Part shown: piece by piece, positions 1 to 9,846 of the stretch
How the letters are laid out: each line of letters opens with the position of its first letter
Numbering within the stretch: position 1 is the stretch's first letter
Assembly (NCBI GenBank): GCA_023105745.1
Contig: JALGQZ010000007.1
Location: 5,625,592-5,689,591, forward strand
From: Austropuccinia psidii
Lineage: Eukaryota > Basidiomycota > Pucciniomycetes > Pucciniales > Sphaerophragmiaceae
DNA: 64,000 nucleotides
Direction: 5' to 3'
Notes under the pieces: model-generated
What the model saw: the letters and a program-made list of their open reading frames with translations, nothing else
Database searches by the model: none
Told to the model about the DNA's origin: nothing
Made by a program: the position numbers and the translations under genes

Positions 1-1128
1 TACCAACCCCAATATGGTTAAGAATAAAAGGAGTAACATCTGTAAATCTTCTTTTATTACAAAATAATCATTTATTTCTCAAAGTATCAATGTTTTTGGC
101 AATTTCATTACAGGTTGCAATTACTGTGAATTTTTGAAGATTGAGTGCTTCATGTAGAATAGTGAAAAATGGACTGTAAGTAAAAATTTGAATTTTACTA
201 GTAAAACTGTGATTATTTTTAGTTTTACAATAGATAATACAGCTCTCCATTGGTGCTGAAATCTTCAGAAATATTAATTAAGAATTTTATTTCTAATGAA
301 TTTTCGAAGTTTTTACCTCATTTCTATGTAGAATTGCAAATATTAGTGTTTCACTGGTTGCTATGAGGTAACTTAATGGATACAAGTCCAAAAAGGGTTT
401 TAATTACTCTTTTGGGGCTTATCTATGCAAATTCATTAAGAATTGACATGGTTACAGGAGTCTAAGTAGCTTTTTACCTCCTTGGCATGTCAAAATAGCA
501 GGTTATTTGCTATTTTCTTAAGATTTACTGTAGTTGTAACATGGTAACCAAGTTCCCAAAGTGTTCTAGTTTACTAATTGGGCCAAAATAAGCCATGTAT
601 CCAAGCTTTGGAGCTGTTCACTCCTCTGAGTCCTCAGAAGTTTGGTACCCTGTCTCTCTTTGATGTCTTTTGTCCCCCTTACTTACTTTTCACGTCAAAA
701 TACAAATTTAAGCTTCAAGTGAGATATCCACTATGTGTGTACCAAAATTCCATGTAAAAATACCATTATATCAAGTGCTCAAAACATGCATAACACTATT
801 CTTAGTGTATCTGTAACATGGGATTTCTTGCATTCCCATTATTTTGTCATGAAATTAAGAAAAACAAAAATTTTCACAGATCTTTTATGTGGTATTAATG
901 ATGTGGTGTTGAAGTATTTTCTATATTACCACCTCAAGGAGTTAGTTTGAGCTTGTTCACTCTGTGGAGCTACCCTAGGTGAATTTTTCTGTAGAATCCA
1001 AATCTGGCCTTAAATCCATGGATTTACTTACTGAATGAAAGGTTATTCTTTTTTTCTGAGATCAAAAATGATGAATTTTGGATATATGCATCACTTATGC
1101 GTTATGCATAATTCAAAGTTGTTTTCAG
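1..1128. other. AT-rich stretch without a gene
   Basis: No reading frame here looks like a protein; the longest are about 70 codons with no recognisable motif. The right edge runs into an LTR terminus at 1173, so this stretch is probably the body of an LTR, or LTR plus internal sequence, of a minus-strand element that continues past the left edge of the window. I could not find the other LTR end or a second copy here. Confidence 0.5.
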
Positions 1129-1173
1129 ATGAGTGTGGCCTATTTGGGTATGTAAAATATACCTCAAGGCTCA
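1129..1173 (-). repeat. Terminus of an LTR related to the Gypsy-1 LTR
   Basis: Read on the minus strand from 1173, the sequence starts TGTGAGCCTTGAGG and stays alignable for about 45 bases with the start of the Gypsy-1 LTRs at 28256 and 38320, including a shared ATACCCAAA-type block. It abuts the Gypsy-2 pol relic in mid-codon of the RNase H region (just after the 'LYIDAA' motif), so an LTR element inserted there. The bases next to the terminus (ATGCA in minus reading) would be one half of a target duplication; the other half was not found. Confidence 0.6.
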
Positions 1174-2081
1174 CATGCATGCTGCATCTATGTATAATTT
1201 GAATGGTAGGTCAAAGTCAGGCAAGATACGCACATGTGCATTTGTGAGTTTATATTTGATCCTCTCTTATGCATTCCTTCTTTCCTTGGTAATTTCAAAA
1301 ACTACATATTTTGAAGATACCTTGTATAAGCTACTAGTTATGTGAGAAACCTTATTGCTGTCATTTCTATAGTAGCTAGAAAACCCTAGGAAAGATTGCA
1401 TCTATTTGATGTTTATTGGTAATGGCTTTTGCAGTACTTCTGCTACTTTGTTCTGGTCATTTGCCAGAATATGACCTGAGAGTTTATGTCCTAGAGCTGG
1501 TAGCTCTTCTTGGCCAAAATTGCACTTTTTAAGTGCAATTTTCATATTTATGGGTGTGCATTTACTTAGAACTCTGTCTATGTATTGCACATGGTCTTCC
1601 CATGTCTTTGAGGATATAATGATGTAATCAACATATACTACCATCCAACCTTCCACTATTTTTTTTTAAATATGGTGTCCCTCATCCTTTGGAAATGGGC
1701 TGGTGCATTCTTAATGCCAAATGGCATGCTGGACTACTCATAAAGGCCCTTATGAAATGATATTCCGAGTAATTTCATGGAGTTTGGTTTGACTCCATTA
1801 TGGTGGAAGCCTTTCATACAATCCATTTTTGTTATGTATTTGGCTTTTTCCAGTTTGTCTAATGCATGAGGTATCCTGGGTATAGGGTACCTGTCAGCTT
1901 TGGTGTAGTTATTCAGAGCTCTCAAATCTCCACACCGCCTAGACTTGCCATCATGTCAGGTGATCAGAACAGGAGTGGTAATTTCCACTATTTCATTTTA
2001 TCCAATCTTTCTGATGACATCCATGTCCAGGAGTTCATTGATATGTTTTTCAATTTCCTTCCTGGTTTCCAGACTTTCCAA
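1174..2081 (-). pseudogene. Gypsy-2 pol relic, reverse transcriptase to RNase H part
   Basis: The minus-strand translation is Ty3/Gypsy reverse transcriptase: a linker reading ETRKEIEKHI, fingers 'RALNNYTKADRYPIPRIPHALDKL', palm 'ITKMDCMKGFH', then a catalytic box YVDY where YVDD is expected (near 1630), the thumb, the connection 'MQSFLGFSSYYR' and the first RNase H strand 'LYIDAA' near 1180. Stop codons interrupt it after 'VIRKIG', in 'VLIT*HDGKS' and in 'NIK*MQSF'. It matches the plus-strand copy at 50184-51536. It is the downstream half of a gene whose upstream half lies at 22597-23195, split by giant element A. It is nonfunctional, because the second catalytic aspartate is gone. Confidence 0.9.
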
Positions 2082-2126
2082 CCAGGGCGAATCTCGCATC
2101 AATCGTCGGCGATTGACTTCACATCA
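2082..2126 (+). repeat. Left terminal inverted repeat of element A
   Basis: These 45 bases match the reverse complement of 22552-22596 at 40 positions. The repeat starts CCAGGGCGAATCTCG and contains an internal hairpin with 7-base arms TCAATCG and CGATTGA. All five differences from the right repeat are transitions. The boundary with Gypsy-2 pol is at 2081/2082. Confidence 0.88.
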
Positions 2127-2451
2127 CACCGTGGTCAGTATAAAATCTTGCATCAGTCGCATTAGTGTCACTTTATAGTCACTGGATTTAGTGGGTCACA
2201 TCACGTCAGCGTCAAGACAATGTCAATCGTCACATGTGTCACATGAGAATGTCACTCAAAGCACAAACCCATTTCAACACTATTCGCAATGTCTGGGTAA
2301 TTTCACCTCATTGGCTTCCACAACCCCACCTAATCTGCCCCAACGCTTTGCATGCTTACGCGCCCGCACCGCCCTCCAAATGAGACTCTGACACTGCCCC
2401 CCCATCTCCATCCTAACCACTAATTACGCTTTCACACCCCCGCCCTTACCA
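2127..2451. other. Left subterminal region rich in GTCA/TGAC motifs
   Basis: No gene. The tetramer GTCA (or TGAC) recurs many times, often as 'GTCAATCGTCACATG'-like clusters around 2200-2260. The right end of the element (22440-22551) has the same habit, with repeated CTTGACGT. CACTA-type elements usually carry short subterminal repeats that bind their transposase; that role here is inference. Confidence 0.45.
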
Positions 2452-2875
2452 TCTTTATGCTCATGTGGTGCCCTCCCGACATGCTCCCGACACCACTTAT
2501 CCTTAGGCTCGCGGAGTGCCCTCCCAACATGCTCCCAACACCACTTATCCTTACGTTTGTGTAGTGCCCTCCCGACATGCTCCTGACACCACTTATGCTC
2601 GCGGAGTGCCTCCTGAAATGCTCCCAACACCACTTATCCTTATGCTTGTGTAGTGCCCTCCCGACATGCTCCCGACACCACTTATCCTTATGCTTGCGGA
2701 GTGCCTCCCGACATGCTCCCGACACCACTTATCCTTATGCTTGTGTAGTGCCCTCCCAACATGCTCCCGACACCACTTACGCTTGTGGAGTGCCTCCCAA
2801 CATGCTCCCAACACCACTTATCCTTACGCTCGCGGAGTGCCTCCCAACATGCTCCCGACACGACTTATCCTTATG
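2452..2875 (+). repeat. Minisatellite, unit 40-48 bp, about nine copies
   Basis: Imperfect tandem units alternate between a 48-base and a shorter form. Each contains a CCACTTATCCTTATGCTTG-type half and a CTCCCGACATGCTCCCGACA-type half. The array starts just inside the left end of element A. Its core CCTTACGCTTGTG...CCCGACA also occurs in the second array at 12025-12375. The Cys/His- and Trp-rich overlapping frames on both strands are translations of this repeat, not genes. Confidence 0.85.
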
Positions 2876-2895
2876 CTTCCGTACTACATCCATAG

Positions 2896-2919
2896 TGTAC
2901 GCCGGCTTGTTAGCGTACA
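2896..2919. promoter_or_regulatory. 24-bp palindrome 1 (TGTACG-N12-CGTACA)
   Basis: An inverted repeat with arms TGTACG and CGTACA separated by exactly 12 bases. It lies between the left minisatellite and the start of gene X, and is one of four copies of the same design in element A. The central part is more diverged than in the other three. It could be a dimer-binding site or an RNA hairpin; function unknown. Confidence 0.6.
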
Positions 2920-3419
2920 CAATGAACGCAATCGCCAAAATATGCTGAGTGGCCTTCTCTGCCAACAGGACCTAAGGGGAAATTGGTCAGTATATTCACA
3001 ATGTTGTGGTTAGGGTTTAAATCATGAGACTCACAAATTAAAACCTAATAAGTGGACTATTTAAGACAAGAATTGTGTCTCCTGTTTTGCCGACAAAACC
3101 ATTTTATTTCATATCATTCAAATGGAACACTTTGCTTAGTCCTTACCTCATGAGCATTGAATAGTTCAAAAGTTGACTAAAATAGGTTTCTCACTAGTCA
3201 ACTTTATTCAATGTCTCACAGGGAAGTGATTTAATTTGCATGATATGAAATAATTTGCAAAACATCGCCTCCTTCAATTTCCCAACAACTCACATTTTGC
3301 AAATGCGATTCTTTTACTTCCACCTTTTTTCTTCAATTTGGATCTTTTTATTCAAAAATTTTAAAACAAGTTATAAATCAACTTGTCACCATCTATTTTC
3401 TTAATAAACTACCTCCGCT

Positions 3420-5135
3420 ATGGCCCAAACCCCCGGAAATTCAACTGAATTCAATGAACAACCAACTTCAGCCCCAAAGAGTGGAAGTGAAATCTCTGAT
3501 ATCGCCAGTAGTCGTGAATTAGGCATTAAAGTAGAGAGCCAGTAACAGGAAGATAATCAAGATCCACCAGTTCTTCCAGAATGTGAGTATGCACCCATCT
3601 TGAATATTTCTGATCTCCCAAAACCTGATATTGTGTCATAGCCTTTATTTCAGGTCAGCCTCCAAGCTCTCAGAAACCAAATTTTAAAAGTTATGAGAAG
3701 GAAAAGACTGTTTAAACTTGTGAACCAACAGAAGATGATGGGCAAGATGATGTAATTTGCAGTGGGGAGGTGGAAATTATATCCAAGGAGCAATTTGTCT
3801 CCAACATTGCTCAAACAATCCCAAGGCTTGAAAAAATTCAAAGTGATAGTAAAATTCCTGATTATTTGCGTCAAAAGATTGCTGAAGCCATGAGCCTGCT
3901 CAAAATGGATTTGAACCGCAAGTCCATTACTAATTCAGAACAAAATTGATAAAAATAGCTGCTTAAAATATATGGGCAGGTGTGGAGGTGGGAGAATCTC
4001 TACCTGAAGGATCTCGAGTCGTAATTGGATTTCCAGGAAAAGGATTAGGAAAAAGACCAAATATACATGCAACAGAAAAAACAAATAAAAAACGCCGTAC
4101 CTTTGAAGCCGCAAAGGATTCTCAGGATCAAGGTGATGAAATGATCAATGTTGAAGGGGACCATATTGATAATGAACCTTCGCATACTGAACCCCCCCCA
4201 TACTCAATGAAACAATCCATGATGAAGCTCCAAATACTGAAAGCCCCCCGATACCGAATGAAACAATCCATGATGAAACCCCTCCCGCCTCTCCTTGGAA
4301 TATTCAAGCCTTTCAAGAAAGGGAAACAATTAAACATGATAGAATGGGACGAGATATGACTGATATAATTCCTGACCCTGAGCCCGAAGTGTCATTTTCT
4401 GCTAATTCTCAAGGAATATTTTGTTCCCGCATGGAAGGGTTTGCAGCCATTTGGAATTATCATTCCAATATTACTCAACAATCATGGAAAAGGGGTTTTG
4501 ATAATATCAATAGGATTTACAAAAATTGATGGGACAATTTACCAACAAAGGATTCTGATACATTCCTGCCCATTGGTATTAAGGTTATCATCAACCAAGA
4601 GCTTAAAATGTTGGCCTGGCTTGAGGACCTTGAGATGGCAGTTGAGTTTTATCTTTTTGCATGATACATGTTTATTGGCTGTTGACTGGTGATATAAATT
4701 GCAATATACAGGGTTAGATTTTTTTAAGCCAACCAAAACAGAAGCGGTTTTTGATCACAACATTTGGAATCTCAAATTGCTAAAGGAATCAGCTAAACCT
4801 CCAGAGAATCTCCCAAAATCTGAACACTCCTTCTTCAAAATGGTTCAGAGCCTTCTTTACCCCGCCAATCCAGTTAAACATTTTTGGCCAAATGTTATGT
4901 TTGACTCCATCAGTTTAGTCTCATACGATGTGGTTGCACCCAAACCATATGTTGCACCAACATCAAATTTGACTGATCCTCTTGGACTCGAACGGGGAGC
5001 AGTTGAATACCTTGCCTCCTGCTTGAGTAAATCAAAGTAACGTGCAACCCAACTCAGCATTGAAGTTGGTGGGGCTGACAATGAGATCTCCACAAAGCTG
5101 CACAAGAACCTGGAGGATCTAATGGATACAGTTAT
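3420..5135 (+). pseudogene. Gene X of element A, 5' part (conserved unknown protein)
   Basis: I do not recognise this family, but it is real: pieces match gene X of element B (56645-58716). Conserved blocks in order are 'EQFVSNIAQTIPRL' (near 3790), 'GVEVGESLPEGSRVVI' (3980), 'GLDFF' (4705), 'HSFFKMVQSLL' (4825) and 'RGAVEYLASCLSKSK' (5000-5037). The start at 3420 is the first ATG of an open stretch ending at a likely GT-AG intron (about 3580-3655). Several stop codons interrupt it, including TAA at 5038. After that stop the frame stays homologous up to 5135, where the LTR element breaks it inside the conserved 'HLMI' block; it resumes at 9412. The middle is charged and low in complexity, suggesting a disordered nuclear protein. 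Confidence 0.65.
5131..5135. repeat. Target-site duplication GTTAT, left copy
   Basis: GTTAT directly precedes LTR 1 and recurs at 9412-9416 directly after LTR 2. Removing the element and one copy restores the reading frame of gene X, which confirms the insertion. Confidence 0.92.
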
Positions 5136-5674
5136 TGTGAGCCTGCAAGCATGTAATGGCTTACCTGCTACACCGTCTACATCTTATTTTTTTTTTATTT
5201 TATTCAATGATTAGGTTCAAACTCTAACCTAAAAATTAAAATTTATTATTTTAAATCTTAATGATGTCATAAAATATCATATGACATCATTTAATTTTGT
5301 AAATAAATCATTATTAATTTCTTTTGATGATGTCATAAAAACCTTATTATGACATCATTAATATTTTTGTATTTACAATATTTAAGAGGATCATTCTTAC
5401 CTTTGAATGATACCTCAGAGCTCTACCACATTATATTTTTTACAAATGAAAATTAGTTACATTTTATTTTAGAAATATCAGCGCTCTCACAGATAAGTGA
5501 TTTAATTCACTTTTACACTTTATTATACTGTTGAAGCTTAAATTCCAACAGTACTTCATTAAAAACGTACAGTGACATCTCTTTTATTTTATCTTAACAG
5601 TATTCCACTTCTTTTTAATTTGTTAAAATTCCTTTTATATAAACTGGAAGTCACGAAAGAGACCCCAGTTTACA
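5136..5674 (+). repeat. LTR 1 (5') of the composite element
   Basis: A 539-bp repeat, nearly identical to 8873-9411. It has TG...CA ends and contains paired AT-rich stretches carrying GATGTCATAAAA/TGACATCATT inverted motifs. The near identity of the two LTRs indicates a recent insertion. Confidence 0.92.
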
Positions 5675-5688
5675 TTTAATATATTAAA

Positions 5689-6278
5689 TGTTAGCCTGGG
5701 GCCTCTAACGTGGCTTCCAGTCTAATTATTAGTAATTTTAATAAACTAAGTAGGTAGTGGAATACTATTATTATAAGTAATAGGTGCGTCACTCTTGTTT
5801 ATAACATAGTACTGTCGGTATTTAAACTTCAACAGTACTATAGCTGGGTAAAGTGAATTGAATCACTTTTAAAAGTGAGAGCGCTAATTTCCCAAATTAA
5901 AAGTAAGTAATTTTAATTCAAAAAAAAGTATATTGATAAGAGCTCTGAGGATTAATTCAAAGAGAATTAATCCTCTTTAAGTATTGTAATTACAAATTCA
6001 AATTCAAAATAATATGAAATAATTTTTGTTCAAATGAGGAAGTATCTGTTATAGCAACATGAGCAGACATAACAACAAGATTGATGACATAGTGGGAACT
6101 TTATATTATGACATATTTAGGAATCAGTCATAGCAACAAGATTAAATTCATATTATAATATAATAAATTTAAGTATTTGAATTTTATACAAAACAATGAA
6201 AGAAAATAAGACAAAAATTTAAAGAAAGTAGTTGGAGTCTGTATAGCAGGTAAAGGTTTACAAGCTTGCAGGCTCACA
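5689..6278 (-). repeat. Inverted, diverged LTR inside the composite element
   Basis: Read on the minus strand this starts TGTGAGCCTGCAAGC at 6278 and ends in an AACTGGAAG...GCTAACA block at 5689, a diverged version of the flanking LTRs. It keeps the CAGAGCTCT and AGCGCTCTCAC blocks. It lies 27 bases beyond the stop codon of the minus-strand ORF, so it is the 3' LTR of the reversed unit. The segment 5905-6030 is the inverted complement of 7140-7245. Confidence 0.8.
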
Positions 6279-6304
6279 TTTGGTAATACTAAAAAAAAAA
6301 TGAT

Positions 6305-7150
6305 TTAGTCCTGATAAGGGTTATGATTACTTTGAATTCTGGAAATAATGTCTTGTATATTTGAGTTTTCTTCATATGAAAATGTTTTGTTGCTGGAGTC
6401 ATGGAATTGTCTAAGATCTTTGAGTTCGTTTGTATTTAATTTATTTTTATGGGATGATTTTTGAAGGAGAGCTGATTCAATCTGGACTTCTAGCATATTG
6501 AAAGTTTTTTTCGAGTTGAGGTAGTAGTATAGGTCTCTTTCCATATGGATATTCTTTATGATTTTCAGTAAGATACTTGATGTTTGAATTTTAGTTGTAA
6601 TAGGTTGATCGTTTAATTTTATTTCAATGTAATATTCAATTTTGCTTGTTATCGCCTTTTCTTTATTTACAGTATCAGTTACATCTATTGTTTCTTCTTT
6701 ATTTTTATTAATAGTTGTATCTATCATTGCAAGCTGAATTCCGTTGATTCTGGAGCTACCGCGACTGGTAGTAGGTTGTGATTTTTCTTCTTTTATATTA
6801 TAGATCTCATTATTATTAGTCTCAGGTTGATTACTACTCAAAGGTCTGTTGTTATTTGTCGTTGTTCTTTTTTGAGTTTTTGCATTTTTATTTGTTGTGA
6901 TAGTGTTCGCGTTGGTACTTTTAACATCAAAATTATTACTATACTCCTCTTTTGTAATGATCTCCTTGATCATAGTACCATTGCAAATAGCCTTAGGAGC
7001 AGAGGAGGCTTTGAGGGTTCCAGAGTCGTAAGGGGAATGAGATCGTGTACTAATATCAGGATTAGGAATAAAAGGCTTGACTGTACGTCTGTAGGCTGTA
7101 TTGGTAGCTAATTCGTCTTTGAAATTTGATTCATATTGTTTTGAATTTTA
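6305..7150 (-). pseudogene. Minus-strand N/S/T-rich ORF of the reversed unit, 5' truncated
   Basis: The frame from the first ATG (6973) gives 222 residues, but it stays open upstream to about 7150, where it abuts an LTR fragment, so the true N-terminus is missing. The N-terminal half is low complexity (Asn, Thr, Lys); the C-terminal 90 residues are charged and helical-looking, with 'ILLKIIKNIHMERDLYYYLNS'. The order (disordered region, then helical tail, stop, LTR 27 bases later) mirrors the plus-strand ORF at 7515-8822, whose stop lies 50 bases before LTR 2. The two are probably diverged members of one family. Function unknown; a Gag-like structural role is possible but no zinc knuckle is visible. 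Confidence 0.55.
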
Positions 7151-7275
7151 ATTTGTAATTACAATACTTAAAGAGGATTAATTCTCTTTGAATTAATCCT
7201 CAGAGCTCTTATCAATATACTTTTTTTTGAATTAAAATTAAACTGGAAGTCACAAAAGAGACCCCAGTTTACATT
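7140..7275 (+). repeat. Partial plus-strand LTR end inside the composite element
   Basis: Bases 7140-7245 are the inverted complement of 5905-6030. They are followed directly by the last 30-odd bases of an LTR (CTGGAAGTCAC...GTTTACA) and then TTTAATATATTAAA. The stretch from about 7241 to 7289 therefore repeats 5640-5688 in direct orientation. The middle of this LTR (about 280 bp) is missing. Confidence 0.75.
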
Positions 7276-7514
7276 TAATATATTAAAATTATTATTAGAA
7301 ATAATTCATTAGCTAATTAATTCTAAATAAATTAATTAGACGTTGGATACTACCTAATTAAACTGATATCTATTCTTACTCTATCATTCAACGAAATCAA
7401 AGACTATTTTGATTTTTTTTTTTACAATAATCTCGACAATTTGAAGATTTCATTCCAAATCACTTTTATTGATACAACATTCTCTAGTTAGACCCATCTG
7501 TTAATTCGTCTAAC

Positions 7515-8822
7515 ATGAAAAACTTAAATAATACTACTTTTGATCCTTCCGTAGTATTAATTTTTAATAACTTCTCTTTAATCATGAAGGAAATGAGTAA
7601 TATCACTCATAACCTATCTGTAATGCTGAACAATAATTGTAGATTTAACCAATATACACCTCGTCGTCAGCCCAGAAAACCAACTACTAGATCCACAGCT
7701 TGGTTGAATTGCAAACATCTTAGTAATAGCAAGACTATAGTTACTGATCAGAAGAAAAAAATAATTAATTCAGCAAATCGCAATCCTTGGTCGTGTTTGA
7801 ATAACAAGCCAATGAAAAATACAGTCTCAGAAGATAATGTTAGTAATGCAGATATCAACAGCTTGGTTCATACAGCTTTTATCCCCTCATTCAATCGTTT
7901 CAACCTTCTTGCTCAATCTAATAGCCACACAAAACCATTTAGACAACCTACAGCATCTCTTGCTGTTGGTTATGATCAAGAAAGAACAAAACATAAAGAA
8001 TGCAGCCAGTCACTAACTGAATTAGCAGCAGATCGAAAGGGAAATAAAGGTTCAGAAGTTTACAGTGGTAATACAACTGTCAACTTCTCATCGGATTCAG
8101 ATCTTTCCCCTGTATATAAGTCCAATATACTTGAGGAGTATAGTAATAGTTTGGCTAGTAAAGGAATCAATGCGAATAAAATTAAAAAGGATAGCAATAC
8201 CAGTGCTAAACAGTCTTACGCGAATAACAATAACATTAAAGCAATTAGTGGTAATAGCAGTATGCGAGATTTAAAAGTCAACAATAATACAACTAATCAA
8301 AGTACAGACGCGAAATCTACTTCAGATACCAGTAACAACGAAGAAACCTTTAACAGTAAAGAAAGTAATAATACTATAAGTGATCTGAATACAATCAATA
8401 ATAATAGTAGTGTAACACTCACAAGAGAAGCTATACAAAAGGAAGAGATTGCCGATGAAGATAGAATGGTAAATGAAGTTGAAAACTTTATAGCAAAGAG
8501 GATAATCGGGAAATCTACAAAACTGAAAGAAACCATATCGAAAGCTTTAAAAAACTTTACAACAAAACTTGATGGTGCAATAAACATTAATAAATTATTT
8601 TTTCCTAATGAAGACTACAACGAATTGAAGATTTACATTGAAGAAATAAAAAAACAAAAACAATCACTTTATTTTGAATTTCTAAACAAAAAAGAAATAC
8701 AAATTTGTAATAGTTTCTATGATTCAGATTATACAACAAGAGAAGAACTTTATTATAATGATTCAAAAACTCAAAACATTATTATGAAGATTGTAAATGA
8801 GTACAGTTATTATTATTATTAA
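7515..8822 (+). CDS. Intact 435-aa Asn/Ser-rich protein of the composite LTR element
   Basis: An uninterrupted frame from ATG at 7515 to TAA, ending 50 bp before LTR 2. I do not recognise the family. Residues 1-60 include a hydrophobic/basic start and 'RRQPRKP'. Residues 100-310 are low complexity with many Asn, Ser, Thr and Lys. Residues 310-435 are charged, predicted helical, with 'EVENFIAKRIIGKS', 'EDYNELKIYIEEIKKQKQSLYFEFL' and a terminal run of five tyrosines. No zinc knuckle, protease or polymerase motif is seen. Unlike nearly every other frame in the window it carries no lesion, which argues for recent activity. Possible roles are a Gag-like packaging protein or a host gene captured by the element; neither is shown. 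Confidence 0.7.
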   Translation: MKNLNNTTFDPSVVLIFNNFSLIMKEMSNITHNLSVMLNNNCRFNQYTPRRQPRKPTTRSTAWLNCKHLSNSKTIVTDQKKKIINSANRNPWSCLNNKPMKNTVSEDNVSNADINSLVHTAFIPSFNRFNLLAQSNSHTKPFRQPTASLAVGYDQERTKHKECSQSLTELAADRKGNKGSEVYSGNTTVNFSSDSDLSPVYKSNILEEYSNSLASKGINANKIKKDSNTSAKQSYANNNNIKAISGNSSMRDLKVNNNTTNQSTDAKSTSDTSNNEETFNSKESNNTISDLNTINNNSSVTLTREAIQKEEIADEDRMVNEVENFIAKRIIGKSTKLKETISKALKNFTTKLDGAININKLFFPNEDYNELKIYIEEIKKQKQSLYFEFLNKKEIQICNSFYDSDYTTREELYYNDSKTQNIIMKIVNEYSYYYY

Positions 8823-8872
8823 TCATAAATTACACTTATCATTTTTTTCATATTTTTTTTAGTGTTATGAAA

Positions 8873-9411
8873 TGTGAGCCTGCAAGCATGTAATGGCTTA
8901 CCTGCTACACCATCTACATCTTATTTTTTTTTTATTTTATTCAATGATTAGGTTCAAACTCTAACCTAAAAATTAAAATTTATTATTTTAAATCTTAATG
9001 ATGTCATAAAATATCATATGACATCATTTAATTTTGTAAATAAATCATTATTAATTTCTTTTGATGATGTCATAAAAACCTTATTATGACATCATTAATA
9101 TTTTGGTATTTACAATATTTAAGAGGATCATTCTTACCTTTGAATGATACCTCAGAGCTCTACCACATTATATTTTTTACAAATTAAAATTAGTTACATT
9201 TTATTTTAGAAATATCAGCGCTCTCACAGATAAGTGATTTAATTCACTTTTACACTTTATTATACTGTTGAAGCTTAAATTCCAACAGTACTTCATTAAA
9301 AACGTACAGTGACGTCTCTGTTATTTTATCTTAACAGTATTCCACTTCTTTTTAATTTGTTAAAATTCCTTTTATATAAACTGGAAGTCACAAAAGAGAC
9401 CCCAGTTTACA
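8873..9411 (+). repeat. LTR 2 (3') of the composite element
   Basis: A 539-bp direct copy of 5136-5674. It ends CCCAGTTTACA and is followed by the target duplication GTTAT at 9412-9416, after which gene X resumes. Confidence 0.92.
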
Positions 9412-9846
9412 GTTATCCATTTGATGATTGCAAACAACATGGTACATGCACATACGAAGGTCAAAGTTAATGGAATCAAAGGCAAACGCACGAACTCAAA
9501 AAAAAATGAGGCCATCAAAGATCTTTTGACATGTCACAAGAATCTCGGAATAAATGAAATTTTCTATGGTATATTAGCGGCATTCTGTGCGGCTGGGATT
9601 CATGGTTTGATGGTATGCTCAGATGACTGGAGAACAAGCTCAGTTAAAGGGGCTTTATCACTAATTGAAATTTCCGCAAAACTTTCAGAGGGTAAAAATC
9701 TAGTGGAGCCAGTGTGGCTATGTACTAATAAGTATATATGTAATTTACTGAATAAAACTTTCTTCTCATCAGAGTCTTTTAACCCCACTGTACCTCTTAG
9801 ATTTGAATTTGCACAATGCTTAGTATTAGACTTTGGTGATGCCTGA
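9412..9846 (+). pseudogene. Gene X of element A, 3' part
   Basis: This continues the frame broken at 5135: 'VI' + 'HLMIANN' aligns with 'LHLMISYV' in element B. Further shared blocks are 'GIHGLMVCSDDWRTSSVKGAL' (near 9595-9655) against 'MVCSRDWRKSSAKGAL', 'NKTFFS' against 'NKAFFS', and 'AQCLVLDFGDA' against 'AKCFVLDFSEA'. The frame ends with TGA at 9844-9846, where element B reads on for about 20 residues (EAWLEKN...), so the C-terminus here is slightly shortened. Family and function are unknown; its retention in both giant elements implies a role for the element. Confidence 0.65.

Larger units (their letters stand above)
5136..9411 (+). mobile_element. Composite non-autonomous LTR element with unknown N/S-rich ORFs
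   Basis: Two 539-bp direct repeats (5136-5674 and 8873-9411) begin TGTGAGCC and end TTTACA, differ at only about half a dozen sites, and are flanked by GTTAT. This is the signature of an LTR retrotransposon, yet there is no reverse transcriptase, protease or integrase. The 14 bases after LTR 1 (TTTAATATATTAAA) do not look like a tRNA-primed binding site, and no polypurine tract precedes LTR 2. Inside are an inverted related LTR (5689-6278), a minus-strand ORF, a partial plus-strand LTR end (7140-7275) and an intact plus-strand ORF (7515-8822). The internal inversion may come from template switching during reverse transcription. Confidence 0.85.

Noticed and set aside
735..1345. Two short plus-strand frames at the left edge
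   Set aside because: About 70 codons, no motif, and the second runs across an LTR end into antisense pol.
2452..2875. CRISPR-like array
   Set aside because: The units are contiguous tandem repeats without unique spacers, and the genome is fungal.
2424..3013. Several overlapping frames on both strands rich in Cys, His, Trp and Arg
   Set aside because: They are translations of the 40-48-bp minisatellite in different phases; the repeat explains their composition.
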